Source: DAOTZS01 sp034434335 | GTDB lineage: Bacteria > Chloroflexota > Anaerolineae > CG2-30-64-16 | DNA length: 21,730 nucleotides | Assembly: GCA_034434335.1 (NCBI GenBank) | Contig: DAOTZS010000031.1 | Coordinates: forward strand, 1 to 21,730 | Reading direction: 5' to 3' | Shown: positions 7,097 to 13,845 of the stretch, piece by piece | How the letters are laid out: every line of letters begins with the position of its first letter | How positions within the stretch are numbered: the stretch's first letter is position 1 | Translations under genes and position numbers: made by a program | Notes under the pieces: generated by a model | Seen by the model: only the letters and a program-made list of their open reading frames with translations | Told to the model about the DNA's origin: nothing | Database searches by the model: none

Positions 7097-8425
7097 ATGC
7101 GTATTTATCTGGAAACGCTGGGCTGTCGCCTGAACTATGCCGAGATGGCAAGCCTGGGACGGCAACTGAGAGCGGCAGGGCACGAGCTGGCCCCAGATGC
7201 CAGCCAGGCTGATCTGTGCGTGTTCAACTCATGTGCGGTGACCAGCGAGGCCGCGCGGCAAAGCCGGCAGTTGGCCCGCCAACTGGCGCGCGCCAACCCC
7301 GCCGGCCGGCTGATCGTCACAGGCTGCTATGCGACCCTGGAGGAGGAGGCTGTCGCGAGCTTGCCTAATGTGATCCTGGTGGTGGGCAACCGGCAGAAGG
7401 ACGCGCTCTTCAGCCTGATCCAGGACCTGGATACCGGGAGACCGCCATTCCTGGCCTCTGAGGCGGCCAGCTCCCCGGCGACCCAGCCGCGCATGCGCAC
7501 GCGCGCCTTCGTCAAAGTGCAAGATGGGTGCCGCCACCATTGCACCTTCTGCATTGTGGCTGTAGCGCGCGGCGAGGAGCGCAGCCGGCCAATCCCCGCG
7601 GTAGTGGCCGAAGTCAACGCTCTCCACGCGGAGGGCTACCAGGAAGTCGTGCTGACCGGCGTGCACCTGGCCGGCTATGGCCGCGACCTGGGCACAAACC
7701 TGAAGGAGCTGATCACGGCCCTGCTGGCTCATACCAGCATCCCCAGGTTGCGCCTCTCGTCCCTGGAGCCCTTCGACCTGACGCCGGATTTCTTTGCCCT
7801 GTGGGCTCAATCCGCCGGCCGGCTGATGCCTCACCTCCATCTGCCGGCCCAGTCGGGCAGCGATGCCGTCTTGCGGCGCATGGGCCGTCGCCACTCTAAC
7901 GCGGATTTCGAGCGCCTGGCCGATGCGGCCCGAGCGGCCATCCCCGGCCTGACCATCACTACCGACCTGATCGCCGGCTTTCCGGGGGAGACCGAGGCGG
8001 ACTTTGAACAAACGCTGGCGTTCGCCCGCCGCATCGGCTTCGCACACATCCATGCCTTTCCTTATTCACCCCGGCAGGGCACGCCCGCGGCGCGCTTCCC
8101 TGCTCAGGTGCCGCCGGCCGAGCGCAAACGCCGCGCTCAGCGGCTGAACGAGCTGGATGCCGAGCTGGGTGCCATGGTGCGCCGCTCATACCTGGGGCAG
8201 ACCCGGCCTGTGCTCTGGGAAAACCGGGAGACAGGGGCACATGCAACAGAGGCTGAGCCGACGCAGGTGCTCTGGTCCGGCCTCACCGACAATTACCTGC
8301 GCGTCCTCCTGTGGGCTCCTGCCAGCCTGGATCTCCACAACTGCATCACCCCTGTGCGCCTGGCCCGGCTGGACGGCCATCACCTGTGGGGTGAACTGCC
8401 AGAGCTTTCATCACCTACCGCCTGA
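7097..8425 (+). CDS. mtaB: tRNA N6-threonylcarbamoyladenosine (t6A37) methylthiotransferase MtaB
   Basis: 442 residues of a MiaB-family radical SAM enzyme, which inserts sulfur and methyl into the modified adenosine 37 of tRNA. The N-terminal UPF0004 domain holds three cluster cysteines (Cys10 in LGCRLN, Cys46 in NSCAVT, Cys77 in GCYA); the radical SAM cluster is CRHHCTFC (Cys145, 149, 152). The LGCRLN start and the short spacing favour the MtaB (t6A) branch over MiaB (i6A), where LGCQMN is typical; this subtype call is inferred. A TRAM-like RNA-binding domain ends the protein (TRPVLWE... through about 435). AGGA lies 6 bases before the ATG. It is the first gene of the plus-strand cluster and 50 bases before yqeY. 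Confidence 0.93.
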   Translation: MRIYLETLGCRLNYAEMASLGRQLRAAGHELAPDASQADLCVFNSCAVTSEAARQSRQLARQLARANPAGRLIVTGCYATLEEEAVASLPNVILVVGNRQKDALFSLIQDLDTGRPPFLASEAASSPATQPRMRTRAFVKVQDGCRHHCTFCIVAVARGEERSRPIPAVVAEVNALHAEGYQEVVLTGVHLAGYGRDLGTNLKELITALLAHTSIPRLRLSSLEPFDLTPDFFALWAQSAGRLMPHLHLPAQSGSDAVLRRMGRRHSNADFERLADAARAAIPGLTITTDLIAGFPGETEADFEQTLAFARRIGFAHIHAFPYSPRQGTPAARFPAQVPPAERKRRAQRLNELDAELGAMVRRSYLGQTRPVLWENRETGAHATEAEPTQVLWSGLTDNYLRVLLWAPASLDLHNCITPVRLARLDGHHLWGELPELSSPTA

Positions 8426-8439
8426 CCCGTTGTCACCAT

Positions 8440-8459
8440 GGCGATCCTCTGCGATCGCC
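8440..8459 (+). other. small hairpin in the mtaB-yqeY gap
   Basis: GGCGATC (8440-8446) pairs with GATCGCC (8453-8459) around a 6-base loop, in the 50-base gap and just before the GGAGGAAT ribosome site of the next gene. There is no T-run, so it is not a standard terminator; it may affect mRNA processing or translation of the next gene. Confidence 0.3.
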
Positions 8460-8475
8460 TGCCTGGAGGAATCTC

Positions 8476-8925
8476 ATGACCCTGGAAGAGCGTCTCGATG
8501 CCGATCTCAAGGAGGCCATGCGTCGCGGCGACACTGCCCGCAAACTGGCCATCCGCGCGGTGAAGACAGCCATCACTGAGGCCAAGGTGGCCGGCGCGGC
8601 CGCGCGCACCCTGAGCGATCAGGAGATCCTTGCCTTGATCGCCAAACAGATCAAACAGCGCCGCGATAGCATCGCCGAGTTTGCCAAAGGTGGCCGGCCC
8701 GACCTGGTGGCCAAAGAGGAGGCTGAGATTGCCGTCCTGGAGGCCTACCTGCCCCCTCAACTCGACGAGGCCGCTATCCGCGAACGAGCCCGACAAGTGA
8801 TTGCTGACCTGGGCGTCACAGACCTGAAAGGGATCGGACCGGTGATGAAACAGTTGATGAGCGAACTGCGCGGCCAGGCCGATGGCCAGGTGATCAATCG
8901 CATCGTAAGAGAACTGCTCGCCTAG
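8476..8925 (+). CDS. yqeY: GatB/YqeY domain protein
   Basis: 149 residues, the normal size for stand-alone YqeY proteins, with the characteristic opening MTLEERLDADLKEAMRRGDT, the middle QIKQRRDSIAEFAKGGRPDL and EIAVLEAYLPPQL, and the closing GPVMKQLMSELRGQADGQVI. The domain is related to the tail of GatB, which contacts tRNA in the amidotransferase complex; the role of free YqeY is not settled. No signal or membrane segment. GGAGGAAT lies 6 bases before the ATG. It sits 50 bases after mtaB and 23 before the HD protein, so it is probably in the same transcript. Confidence 0.92.
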   Translation: MTLEERLDADLKEAMRRGDTARKLAIRAVKTAITEAKVAGAAARTLSDQEILALIAKQIKQRRDSIAEFAKGGRPDLVAKEEAEIAVLEAYLPPQLDEAAIRERARQVIADLGVTDLKGIGPVMKQLMSELRGQADGQVINRIVRELLA

Positions 8926-8948
8926 CCGGACGCGAGGCGTGCGAAGTT

Positions 8949-11174
8949 ATGACGACTGATCCATCCCCCGGCAGACAACCAGTTCGGAGATCACGACATC
9001 TGGTCAGGGCACAGGATATCCCCTGGCCGGCCCGGGCCCGCGTGCTGATCCTGTGGTCTCTCACCGTCGTGCTCGGCATCCTGATCCTGGCCATGCCGAT
9101 GCCTTTTGGTGGCTACGTTACCCTCAAAGCGGGCGACGTGGCCCCAACTGATATCGTCGCCCCGCGCCGGGTGACCTATATCAGCCAGATCCTGACTCAG
9201 GAGCGTCGCGAGCTCGCTGCCAGCGCTGTGCCCGACGTCTACGAACCGAGCCAGGCGCGCATCGGCCGCCAACAACTGGCCTATCTGAATCGTATCCTGG
9301 ACTTCATTGGCACGGTGCGCAGCGATACCTATGCCGACCTGGCCACTAAAGCCGCTTATTTGGACGCCATCGCCGGCCTGGACCTGCCCCCCGAAATCAT
9401 CACCCGCACCCTTACCCTGCCAGGCCCAGCCTGGGAACGGGTGGCCGTCGAGACACAGGTGGTATTGGAGCGCGCCATGCGTGAGGAGATCCGGGAGAAT
9501 ACCCTGGCCGAAGAGCGGCGCAAGGTGCCGGCGCGCGTTCGGCTCGACATGGCCGATGAGGAAGCCGAAATCGTAAGCATTATTGTCCAGGCCCTCTTGG
9601 TGCCCAACACCTTTTATAATGCCGAAAAAACAGAGCAGCGTCGGCAGCAAGCCAGAGAGCAGGTACAGCCGGTCACCGCAACGGTGGAGCGCAATGAGAC
9701 GATCCTGCGCGCTGGCGACGTCGTTACCCCGCTGGACATCGAAGCCCTGGAGGCCCTTGGCCTCACCCAGCACGGCTGGTCATGGGAGACGTTCCGCTCA
9801 ACCGGTGGCTTCGTGTTGCTGCTCGGTTTGGTGCTCCTGTATTATCTCTGGCGCCAGGAACCTCAGTTCTGGCTGGACAGGAGCGCGCCCTGGCTGCTGA
9901 GCCTGCTCATCCTGCTCTTCTTGCTCGTTGACAAACTGCTCATTCCCAACCGGGGCCTCCTCCCCTATCTCTGCCCTTACGCGGCCCTGACCATCCTGCT
10001 TTCCACGCTGCTCAACCTGCGCCTGGCACTGGTGGTAACCGGCCTGATGGTATTGGTAGTGGGGTGGCTCACCAATGGCAGCCTGGAACTGATGACCTAT
10101 GCCCTGTGTGCCCCGCTCATTGGCGCGCTCAAGTTGCGCCGAGGGGATAGGCTGGGCAGCTTTGCCTGGACGGCCGGGTATGTGATGCTGGTCAACCTGG
10201 CCGTGGTGACGCTGTTTCAATTGGTGGCCGGGAACTGGACGTGGCGTAGCCTGGCCGAGTTGGCCGCAGGCAGCCTCCTCAATGGATTGATCACTATGAC
10301 TGTGGCCCTGGCGGGCATCTACCTGGCCGGGACCCTCTTCGGCATCCCTACCCCTCTGCTCCTGATGGAGCTCTCGCGGCCAACCCATCCCCTGCTGCGT
10401 CAGCTGCTGCTGAAAGCACCCGGTACCTACCACCATACATTGATCGTGGCCAACATGGCTGAGCGTGCGGCCGAGGCTATCGGCGCAGACCCCCTGTTGG
10501 CCCGCGTAGGTGCCTACTACCACGACGTGGGCAAGGCTGTCCGACCTTACTTCTTCTCCGAAAACCAGAGCGAAGGGGTAAACCCTCATGTCCGCCTGGA
10601 CCCTTATACCAGCGCCCAAATCATCATCACCCATATCAAGGATGGGATAGACCTGGCACGCAAATACCACCTGCCTCAGCAGATCATCAACTTCATCCCC
10701 GAACATCAGGGCACGGGCCTGGCTTCCTACTTCTATCATCAGGCCCTGGCTCAGGCCAGCAACCCGGACGAGGTGGATGAGGACCGCTTCCGCTATCCTG
10801 GCCCCAAGCCGCAAAGCCGTGAGACGGCGATCACCATGCTCGCCGATGGGGCCGAGGCCATGGTGCGATCCAGGAGGCCAGAGTCGCTGGAGGAACTGGA
10901 GCAGATCGTAGCCGAAAGCATCCAGGCCCGTATGCTCGCGGGCGAGCTGGACGAGTGCCCGCTGACCATCGAAGATTTGCAAGAGATCCGTAAAGCATTC
11001 GTGGATGTGCTGCGTGGGTTGCACCACCCACGCATCCCCTATCCCCCGGCCCAGGTGACCCCGGGAGCCGGGGACGGGCGTGCCCAGGCCGAAGCGCAGG
11101 CCATCCCTTCCCAGGAGGCACCCGTCCATGCGTACCCCAACCTCGACGACCCCCGAAGCAGAGCCGATTTTTGA
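8949..11174 (+). CDS. 7TM-HD family membrane phosphohydrolase (PgpH-type c-di-AMP phosphodiesterase)
   Basis: 741 residues. A transmembrane segment near 34-55 is followed by a large external 7TMR-HDED region (about 60-280), seven or so membrane helices (about 285-465, for example FVLLLGLVLLYYLW and APWLLSLLILLFLLVD), and a cytoplasmic HD domain. The HD motif starts with THHTLIVANMAERA near 494 and has YYHDVGKAVRPYFF near 523, followed by INFIPEHQG. PgpH of Listeria, with this architecture, degrades the second messenger c-di-AMP; that substrate is inferred here. The ribosome site is weak (GAGG about 11 bases before the ATG). The gene is followed by ybeY, which begins inside its last 47 bases, the same order known from many bacteria (HD protein, ybeY, dgkA). 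Confidence 0.9.
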   Translation: MTTDPSPGRQPVRRSRHLVRAQDIPWPARARVLILWSLTVVLGILILAMPMPFGGYVTLKAGDVAPTDIVAPRRVTYISQILTQERRELAASAVPDVYEPSQARIGRQQLAYLNRILDFIGTVRSDTYADLATKAAYLDAIAGLDLPPEIITRTLTLPGPAWERVAVETQVVLERAMREEIRENTLAEERRKVPARVRLDMADEEAEIVSIIVQALLVPNTFYNAEKTEQRRQQAREQVQPVTATVERNETILRAGDVVTPLDIEALEALGLTQHGWSWETFRSTGGFVLLLGLVLLYYLWRQEPQFWLDRSAPWLLSLLILLFLLVDKLLIPNRGLLPYLCPYAALTILLSTLLNLRLALVVTGLMVLVVGWLTNGSLELMTYALCAPLIGALKLRRGDRLGSFAWTAGYVMLVNLAVVTLFQLVAGNWTWRSLAELAAGSLLNGLITMTVALAGIYLAGTLFGIPTPLLLMELSRPTHPLLRQLLLKAPGTYHHTLIVANMAERAAEAIGADPLLARVGAYYHDVGKAVRPYFFSENQSEGVNPHVRLDPYTSAQIIITHIKDGIDLARKYHLPQQIINFIPEHQGTGLASYFYHQALAQASNPDEVDEDRFRYPGPKPQSRETAITMLADGAEAMVRSRRPESLEELEQIVAESIQARMLAGELDECPLTIEDLQEIRKAFVDVLRGLHHPRIPYPPAQVTPGAGDGRAQAEAQAIPSQEAPVHAYPNLDDPRSRADF

Positions 11175-11661
11175 GCCTTTTACCATCTTCACGTATGGTC
11201 CGGTCACTGTACGGGTGGATAACCCTTTCCTGTCCGATGTCGCCCCAGACGACCTGGCACAGGCTGTGTGGCACACTTTGCGGGCAGAAGGCCGCGAAGA
11301 CGCGGAGGTTACCCTGGTCATCACCGGCGACCAGGAGATGGCCGAGCTGAACAGGCAGTTCTTGGGTGCCGAGGGGCCGACCGACGTGCTCTCCTTCCCG
11401 GCCCAGGAACCCACTCCGGGGTTTGTCAGCGCGGCCGAAGCCGCCGGCTACCTGGGGGACGTGGTGATTGCCTTACCTTTCACCCGGCGCCAGAGCGCTG
11501 CCCTCGGCCGGCCGCTGGCCGATGAGTTGCGGCTGTTGGCCATCCACGGCGTGCTGCACCTGCTGGGCTACGACCATGCGGACCCGGTGCAAGAGGCAGC
11601 TATGTGGGCCAGACAGGATGAGATCCTGGCTGGCCTGCTGAAAGCAGACCAACTGATATGA
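11128..11661 (+). CDS. ybeY: rRNA maturation endoribonuclease YbeY
   Basis: 177 residues. YbeY is a zinc-dependent endoribonuclease needed for 16S rRNA 3'-end maturation and ribosome quality control. The metal site HGVLHLLGYDH is complete (His140, His144, His150), preceded by the conserved GPTDVLSFP and GYLGDVVIA stretches. The start at 11128 is chosen because AGGAGG (11113-11118) lies 9 bases upstream and the reading gives a normal length with a short extra N terminus; an in-frame ATG at 11080 lacks such support. The first 47 bases overlap the end of the HD gene in another frame, and the stop overlaps the dgkA start as ATGA, which points to translational coupling on both sides. Confidence 0.93.
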   Translation: MRTPTSTTPEAEPIFEPFTIFTYGPVTVRVDNPFLSDVAPDDLAQAVWHTLRAEGREDAEVTLVITGDQEMAELNRQFLGAEGPTDVLSFPAQEPTPGFVSAAEAAGYLGDVVIALPFTRRQSAALGRPLADELRLLAIHGVLHLLGYDHADPVQEAAMWARQDEILAGLLKADQLI

Positions 11662-12017
11662 GAGCTTTCCTGCGCGGCTTTATCTATGCCTTTGAGGGGA
11701 TTGCCCATGTAGTGCGCACCGAGCGCAATGCCCGTGTCCATCTCCTTATCGCCTGCCTGGTAATCGTTGCCGGGGTCTGGTTGCAGGTCACAGCCGTTGA
11801 ATGGGCCATCCTGGCCCTGACTATTGGCATAGTGATCAGCGCGGAAATGGTGAACACTGTGGCCGAGATGGCTGTAGACCTGCTCACCCCGAGGTTTCAT
11901 CCCCTGGCCAAGGTAGCCAAAGATGTCAGCGCCGGCGCAGTGTTGGTGACGGCTCTGGCATCGGTAGGGGTAGGGCTGGCCATTTTCGGGCCACGCCTGT
12001 GGGCACTAGTGCGATGA
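11658..12017 (+). CDS. dgkA: diacylglycerol kinase / undecaprenol kinase (DgkA family)
   Basis: 119 residues, the usual size of this small integral-membrane lipid kinase. It shows the family pattern: an amphipathic N terminus (RAFLRGFIYAFEGI), RTERNARVHL, then membrane helices, with the catalytic stretch SAEMVNTVAEMAVD and FHPLAKVAKDVSAGAVL. Three hydrophobic helices are visible (about 29-47, 51-66, 93-112). In Gram-positive bacteria the homologue phosphorylates undecaprenol, which feeds the lipid carrier for wall polymers; diacylglycerol is the other known substrate. Which applies here cannot be told from sequence. The ATG overlaps the ybeY stop by 4 bases. It is the last gene of this plus-strand run before the hairpin-rich gap. 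Confidence 0.93.
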   Translation: MRAFLRGFIYAFEGIAHVVRTERNARVHLLIACLVIVAGVWLQVTAVEWAILALTIGIVISAEMVNTVAEMAVDLLTPRFHPLAKVAKDVSAGAVLVTALASVGVGLAIFGPRLWALVR

Positions 12018-12303
12018 AGTTGCGGCTTCCGTTTAGAATAGGGGCGACGCCACCTGGCTATTGCCCGGAGATGAAGCTCCGGGCGTAACTATTCGGGCGG
12101 TGACTGGAAGTCACCCTTTGGGGGCCTGCGGCCAGAGGTCGGCCTTCGCCGACCTCCCTGGTGATGCACACATGAAGGGTGTCGGCGGAGGGGTGATCCG
12201 GCGGATCGCCCCAACTCGCAAGAAGTGCCCAGGGGGAGCGATTTCAATCGGCCTGAATAGGTACCTCGGGGCTACAAACTGACTCAGTTGGGGAGGCAGA
12301 GCA
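12018..12303 (+). other. 286-base non-coding gap rich in hairpins
   Basis: No open reading frame of interest. Four strong hairpins follow each other: 12063-12084 (stem GCCCGGAG, 8 pairs), 12099-12115 (GGTGACT, 7 pairs, loop GGA), 12135-12156 (GAGGTCGGC, 9 pairs, loop CTTC) and 12190-12212 (GGGGTGATCC, 10 pairs with one G-T, loop GGC). An alternative stem at 12147-12187 (CGCCGAC with GTCGGCG, extended by CCCT with AGGG) uses the right arm of the third hairpin and so excludes it. The ribosome site of the next gene (GGGAGG, 12291-12296) could pair with ACCTC at 12263-12267. There is no T-run. It is either a structured mRNA leader for the URO-D gene or a cluster of dispersed palindromic repeats; TAGGGGCGAC at 12039 and CTACAAAC at 12272 favour repeats. 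Confidence 0.6.
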
Positions 12304-13296
12304 ATGCACACATCCATGACCCATCGCGAGCGCCTGCAAGCCACCATTTCCGGCCAGGAGGTGGACCGCGTTGCCGTCGCGCTGTGGCGTCATTTTCCCG
12401 GAGACGATCAGCGAGCAGAGGACCTGGCCGCGGCCACGCTGGCCTGGCAGGCCCAATACGACTGGGACTTCATCAAGGTATCACCTGCCAGCAGCTTCTG
12501 CCTGGTGGACTGGGGAGTTGAAGACCGCTGGGTGGGCGGCGACGAGGGGACGCGCGAGTATACCAGACGGCCCATTACAAACCCGCAGGACTGGGAGGCA
12601 CTGCCGGTATTGGATCCGGAACGGGGCCGGCTGGGTGAGCAGTTGCGCTGCCTGGAGTTGATCGGCCGCCAAGCAGGAGACGAAGTCCCCTTCATCCAGA
12701 CCGTGTTCAGCCCCCTGGCGCAGGCCAGGAACCTGGCGGGCCTGGGCCCTCTGCTGGTACACCTGCGCCGCGCGCCGAGGGCGGTGCACGCCGGGCTGGC
12801 CACCATCACCCAGACCACGATCCGTTTTGTGGAAGCATGCAAGCAGCGAGGGGTCGCCGGCATCTACTACGCAGTGCAACTGGCATCTTACGACGTGATG
12901 AGCGAAGCCGAGTATCGGGAATTCGGCGAGCCATATGACCGCCAGGTGCTGCAGGCAGCAAAAGACCTGTGGTTCAACATGGTGCATTTGCACGGCACCG
13001 ATGTGATGTTCGACTTGGTGGCCAGCTACCCGGCCCAGGCCCTCAACTGGCACGACCGCGAGACGCCACCCACCCTGGCCGAGGGCGCGACCCGTTTCCC
13101 CGGCGCAGTAAGTGGCGGCCTGGCCCGCTGGGACGACCTGCAGCTCGGCGACCCGGAGCGCGTGCGGGCTCGGGTGCGCGATGCTATCCGCCAGACCGGC
13201 CGCCGGCGGCTGATTGTGGCCGCGGGTTGTGTGGTGATGACCAACACGCCTTTCCGCAACCTGCGTGCGGTGCGAGAGGCGGTTGAGGAGGCCTGA
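12304..13296 (+). CDS. uroporphyrinogen decarboxylase (URO-D) family protein
   Basis: 330 residues of the URO-D/MtaA/CmuA TIM-barrel superfamily. Family features: THRERLQATISGQEVDRVAVALWRHF at the N terminus, a FIKVSP segment near 57-62, YYAVQLAS near 187, the HLHGTDVMFDLVASYP strand near 222, ALNWHDRE near 241, and the closing AAGCVVMTNTPFRNLRAVREAV. It lacks the MRQAGR motif of true HemE, so heme synthesis is unlikely; relatives in this branch include methyltransferases that move methyl groups to or from corrinoids or thiols, and many of unknown role. No corrinoid protein is encoded nearby. GGAGG lies 8 bases before the ATG at 12304; a second in-frame ATG is at 12319. The Nudix gene starts 3 bases after the stop. 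Confidence 0.85.
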   Translation: MHTSMTHRERLQATISGQEVDRVAVALWRHFPGDDQRAEDLAAATLAWQAQYDWDFIKVSPASSFCLVDWGVEDRWVGGDEGTREYTRRPITNPQDWEALPVLDPERGRLGEQLRCLELIGRQAGDEVPFIQTVFSPLAQARNLAGLGPLLVHLRRAPRAVHAGLATITQTTIRFVEACKQRGVAGIYYAVQLASYDVMSEAEYREFGEPYDRQVLQAAKDLWFNMVHLHGTDVMFDLVASYPAQALNWHDRETPPTLAEGATRFPGAVSGGLARWDDLQLGDPERVRARVRDAIRQTGRRRLIVAAGCVVMTNTPFRNLRAVREAVEEA

Positions 13297-13299
13297 GGG

Positions 13300-13803
13300 G
13301 TGGAGAAGTATCTTTACTGCCCACACTGTGGTGCGCCCTTGGCCGAGGGAATCAAGTTCGGCCGGCCGCGCTCCTTCTGCCGCTACTGCGGCTTCATCCA
13401 CTTCCACGACCCTAAGGTGGGCGTGGCTGCTCTGGTCACCTGCGGCGAGCGGGTGTTGCTCGTGCGCCGCGGGGTGATACCAGGGCTGGGCCGCTGGGCG
13501 CTGCCCGCGGGCTACATGGACGCGGACGAATCGCCCGAGGAGGCAGTTATCCGAGAGGTGGCGGAGGAGACAGGGATCACGGTGCGGTTGTTGGGATTGG
13601 CAGGGGTGATGCCTCTGGCGGGTTGGGACCAGCGCCGAGGTATTCTGCTGCTTTTTCGCGCGGAGCCGATGGCGGGCGTACTGGCGGCCGGTGACGACGC
13701 GAGCGCTGCCCGCTGGTTCACGCGGGACGATATTCCCTGGGGCGAACTGGCCTTCGAGTCTACCGCACGATGCCTGCGGGAGTGGTTTGTGGGCCGGGGC
13801 TAA
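13300..13803 (+). CDS. Nudix hydrolase with N-terminal zinc ribbon
   Basis: 167 residues starting at GTG 13300, with GGAGG in the end of the previous gene as ribosome site. A zinc ribbon (Cys7, Cys10, Cys27, Cys30; CPHCG and CRYCG) precedes a complete Nudix box at 71-93 (GYMDADESPEEAVIREVAEE then TGI), which fits GX5EX7REUXEEXGU. Nudix enzymes cleave nucleoside diphosphate compounds; ribbon-bearing members include NADH pyrophosphatase-like and ADP-ribose-type enzymes, but this one is shorter than NudC and the substrate is not predictable. The 3-base gap to the URO-D gene indicates translational coupling. It converges on the subtilase gene with 42 bases between them. Confidence 0.92.
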   Translation: MEKYLYCPHCGAPLAEGIKFGRPRSFCRYCGFIHFHDPKVGVAALVTCGERVLLVRRGVIPGLGRWALPAGYMDADESPEEAVIREVAEETGITVRLLGLAGVMPLAGWDQRRGILLLFRAEPMAGVLAAGDDASAARWFTRDDIPWGELAFESTARCLREWFVGRG

Positions 13804-13845
13804 CGAGTCCCCCGGATCCAGAAGAGGGTGTTACGTCCGAATACG

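Noticed and set aside
6891..7151. N-terminal extension of LigA
   Set aside because: Would cross the divergent promoters and the start of mtaB; the protein from 6890 has the normal N terminus.
8451..8458. GCGATCGC octamer (HIP1-like)
   Set aside because: A single copy in a GC-rich genome; no sign of the high frequency seen in cyanobacteria.
9798..11414. 538-codon open frame antisense to the HD and ybeY genes
   Set aside because: Opposite two well-supported genes; composition rich in Gln, Gly and His without recognisable motifs.
12018..12303. Cobalamin riboswitch ahead of the URO-D gene
   Set aside because: Attractive because some URO-D relatives use corrinoids, but I cannot find the conserved B12-box or core of that class; only simple hairpins are seen.
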